This document shows positions 31,672 to 33,025 of a stretch of 33,025 nucleotides of DNA, one piece after another. The stretch spans positions 1 through 33,025 of the forward strand of contig CAMDCW010000008.1 of assembly GCA_945890745.1 (NCBI GenBank). Reading direction: 5' to 3'. Positions within the stretch are counted from its first letter, which is position 1, and each line of letters opens with the position of its first letter. The notes under the pieces were generated by a model. That model searched no databases. It saw only the letters and a program-made list of their open reading frames with translations, and was not told where the DNA came from. Source of the stretch: Phycisphaera mikurensis NBRC 102666 (GTDB lineage: Bacteria; Planctomycetota; Phycisphaerae; Phycisphaerales; SM1A02). A program made the position numbers and the translations under genes.

Positions 31672-31863
31672 TTACTGAGCAGGACCGCCTTCTGCTGCAT
31701 CACGGAGGTTCAGGACGCCCTGACGAACCGACTGGGCGCACTCCTTGACTTCCTGCATGGTCTTACGGACGCGGGTGCCCGCAGCCTTGTTACCGCCAAC
31801 GGCCTTCTTGATGTCGTCATCGCACTCCACGATGAGCTTCTTCATTCTTTCATATGCATCCAT
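31672..31863 (-). CDS. Histone H1-like (Hc1-type) protein
   Basis: A 63-residue, lysine/arginine-containing protein with the core GGNKAAGTRVRKTMQEV (about 23-39). NKAAGTRARK-type sequences are the hallmark of the Hc1 family, which in Chlamydia condenses the nucleoid and is widespread in Planctomycetota. Unlike Chlamydia Hc1, it lacks the long lysine/alanine-rich tail, and its ends are acidic or neutral, so DNA binding may be weaker. The start has a strong AGAGGAGATC site. Its 5' region carries a 7-bp hairpin (31902-31908/31914-31920) that may lie in the transcript leader. Confidence 0.82.
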   Translation of the reverse strand: MDAYERMKKLIVECDDDIKKAVGGNKAAGTRVRKTMQEVKECAQSVRQGVLNLRDAAEGGPAQ

Positions 31864-31993
31864 GGTCTGATCTCCTCTGGAATTAGGTTTCTTCGTACGT
31901 GCGCCGCGGGGTTCGCGGCGGGCAATTCGTGAATCGGGACCCCCAAGGACCCCTCTTGCATCTCAAGCGTACCCGGGGCGGACGCTCCAAGTG

Positions 31994-32005
31994 GGCAGAT
32001 CTGCC
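31994..32005. promoter_or_regulatory. 12-bp palindrome, possible operator
   Basis: A perfect palindrome (GGCAGATCTGCC) followed by AAAAAT lies midway in the 252-nt gap between the divergent Hc1-like and FabZ-like genes. A 10-bp palindrome (GCTGCGCAGC, 32043-32052) lies nearby. Such a position suits an operator for either gene, but it could be chance. No clear -35/-10 pair was settled. Confidence 0.25.
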
Positions 32006-32115
32006 AAAAATACCGGGTTCAGGACGCTAAAAACGCCCCTGCGCTGCGCAGCAGGTTCTGAATCCACACATTATCATTTCCCTGATACCCCCGTCCCGAC
32101 CCCCCGGAGACGCCC

Positions 32116-32589
32116 GTGGCTACCGAATTCGTCGTTGACCTTGCTGCCGTTGACACCACTCGGGTTCTCTTTGGCGGCGACGCACTGAATGACTGCCTTC
32201 CACAAATGGGGCACATGCGCCAATGCGACGGCGTGCTGTGGCACAATCCCGAATTCACCCTCGGAGTCGGCCACAAACTGGTGCGACCAGACGAATTCTG
32301 GGTCGAGGGGCACATTCCGGGCCGACCGCTCCTTCCTGGAGTGCTCATGATCGAAGCCGCGGCGCAATTGGCCAGTTTTCTGAACACCAAGAGCGGGCGA
32401 GTGCAAGGGTTCCTTGGTTTCACCCGCTGCGATGAGGTGAGCTTCCGGGGCCAGGTGGTCCCGGGCGACACCCTATACCTCTTGGCGAGTCTCATGGAGT
32501 TCAATCGACGCCGATTCGTCTCGCACTGCCAAGGGGTGGTCAATGGCAAGTTGGTCTTTGATGGCAAGATCACGGGAATGACCCTCTGA
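32116..32589 (+). CDS. FabZ-like 3-hydroxyacyl-ACP dehydratase
   Basis: A 157-residue hotdog-fold protein. FabZ catalytic residues are present: His66 in EGHIPGRPLLPGVLMIEAAA (residues 64-83) and Glu80 in the same block. The upstream LPQMGHMRQCDGV matches the LPHR..MLLVDRV region of FabZ in a divergent form. It would dehydrate 3-hydroxyacyl-ACP in fatty acid elongation; a role with a related acyl thioester is the alternative. The start is a GTG with GGAG upstream. It lies alone, divergent from the Hc1-like gene and 34 nt before manA. Confidence 0.88.
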   Translation: MATEFVVDLAAVDTTRVLFGGDALNDCLPQMGHMRQCDGVLWHNPEFTLGVGHKLVRPDEFWVEGHIPGRPLLPGVLMIEAAAQLASFLNTKSGRVQGFLGFTRCDEVSFRGQVVPGDTLYLLASLMEFNRRRFVSHCQGVVNGKLVFDGKITGMTL

Positions 32590-32623
32590 CGGCAGCGCTC
32601 GCAGGCGGTACCGTGGTTCCTCC

Positions 32624-33025
32624 ATGCCGCTTCCTCCGCTCCGATGTGCCCCGATCCTGAAGCCTCGTGCCTGGGGCGGTCGTTCCTTGAAGCAACTTGG
32701 CAAGTTGGTGCCCCCAGCGCCGGCGGCCCCCGTTGGAGAGAGTTGGGAAATCGCAGACCTCGCCGCGCCCGTCGTTGATGGCATCTCCCACGTAGCCAGC
32801 GGGCCGTTCGCGGGCCAAGGACTTTCACAACTCATTGCCACCCATGGCACCGCGCTGCTTGGTCGCGCGCGTGCAAATTCCGGACTCTTTCCACTGCTGA
32901 TCAAGTACCTCGATGCCGCAGAGAATCTCTCCGTGCAAGTGCACCCGACTGCCGAGTATGCGCGCACTCACCCCGGCGCGCACCTGAAGACCGAGGCGTG
33001 GTTTGTGATTTCTGCCACTCCGGGG
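32624..33025 (+). CDS. manA: Mannose-6-phosphate isomerase, type I (5' part)
   Basis: The first 134 codons of a type I phosphomannose isomerase, which interconverts mannose 6-phosphate and fructose 6-phosphate; the gene runs off the window end. Seen are PILKPRAWGGRSL near the start, ESWEIADL, and the zinc-site block FPLLIKYLDAAENLSVQVHP (20 residues, about 91-110) with the Gln-x-His ligands, then KTEAWFVI with the next Glu ligand. The ATG at 32624 lies 34 nt after the FabZ-like gene. GDP-mannose supply would suit the glycosyltransferases nearby, but this is inference. Confidence 0.92.
   Translation, partial: MPLPPLRCAPILKPRAWGGRSLKQLGKLVPPAPAAPVGESWEIADLAAPVVDGISHVASGPFAGQGLSQLIATHGTALLGRARANSGLFPLLIKYLDAAENLSVQVHPTAEYARTHPGAHLKTEAWFVISATPG

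Noticed and set aside
32019-32828. Minus-strand open frame (269 codons) across the FabZ-like and manA genes
   Set aside because: Both plus-strand genes show catalytic motifs; the minus frame shows none and crosses their boundary.

Overview
The window comes from a GC-rich bacterial chromosome, most likely a planctomycete of the class Phycisphaerae. This is inferred from several features together: a small Hc1 (histone H1-like) protein, which is typical of Chlamydiae and Planctomycetota; enlarged, tailed ribosomal proteins bL17 and uS5; a eukaryote-like PurB; and a cell-envelope transglutaminase of planctomycete style. No mobile element, CRISPR array, rRNA or tRNA was recognised.

Left half (about 0.8-16.4 kb, minus strand): a fused S10-spc-alpha operon. 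In transcription order it reads rpsJ, rplC, rplD, rplW, rplB, rpsS, rplV, rpsC, rplP, rpmC, rpsQ, rplN, rplX, rplE, rpsN, rpsH, rplF, rplR, rpsE, rplO, secY, map, infA, rpmJ, rpsM, rpsK, rpoA, rplQ. A good sigma70-type promoter (16505-16532) precedes rpsJ. A 14-bp hairpin followed by a T-rich tract (744-775) lies after rplQ. The usual rpmD, adk and rpsD are absent from their places. The zinc ligands of uS14 and bL36 are partly lost. Several gaps between genes hold short perfect hairpins. The rplC-rplD gap holds an eight-codon leader ORF with a very strong Shine-Dalgarno sequence, ending 2 nt before rplD. Most genes are preceded by an AAGGAA(A)CA-like ribosome binding site, which supports the chosen starts. 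Positions 1-365 contain no gene I can defend but are rich in hairpins, and a small exported protein follows at 366-719.

Middle (16.7-21.2 kb, plus strand): four closely spaced genes. They encode two exported proteins of unknown function, a GT2 glycosyltransferase and a protein with weak BshC-like motifs. Convergent to them on the minus strand (21.1-26.3 kb) is a chain of overlapping genes: lysS, an exported transglutaminase, NAD(P)HX dehydratase (nnrD) and a YhaM-like OB-HD phosphohydrolase/exonuclease. The N-terminal part of the transglutaminase and the C-terminal part of the first exported protein appear to share a domain.

Right end (26.4-33.0 kb): mostly plus-strand housekeeping genes. 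These are a GT4 glycosyltransferase overlapping a 6-phosphofructokinase, plsY, purB, an isochorismatase-like hydrolase, a FabZ-like dehydratase and the start of a type I mannose-6-phosphate isomerase that runs off the window. The Hc1-like gene lies on the minus strand, divergent from the FabZ-like gene.
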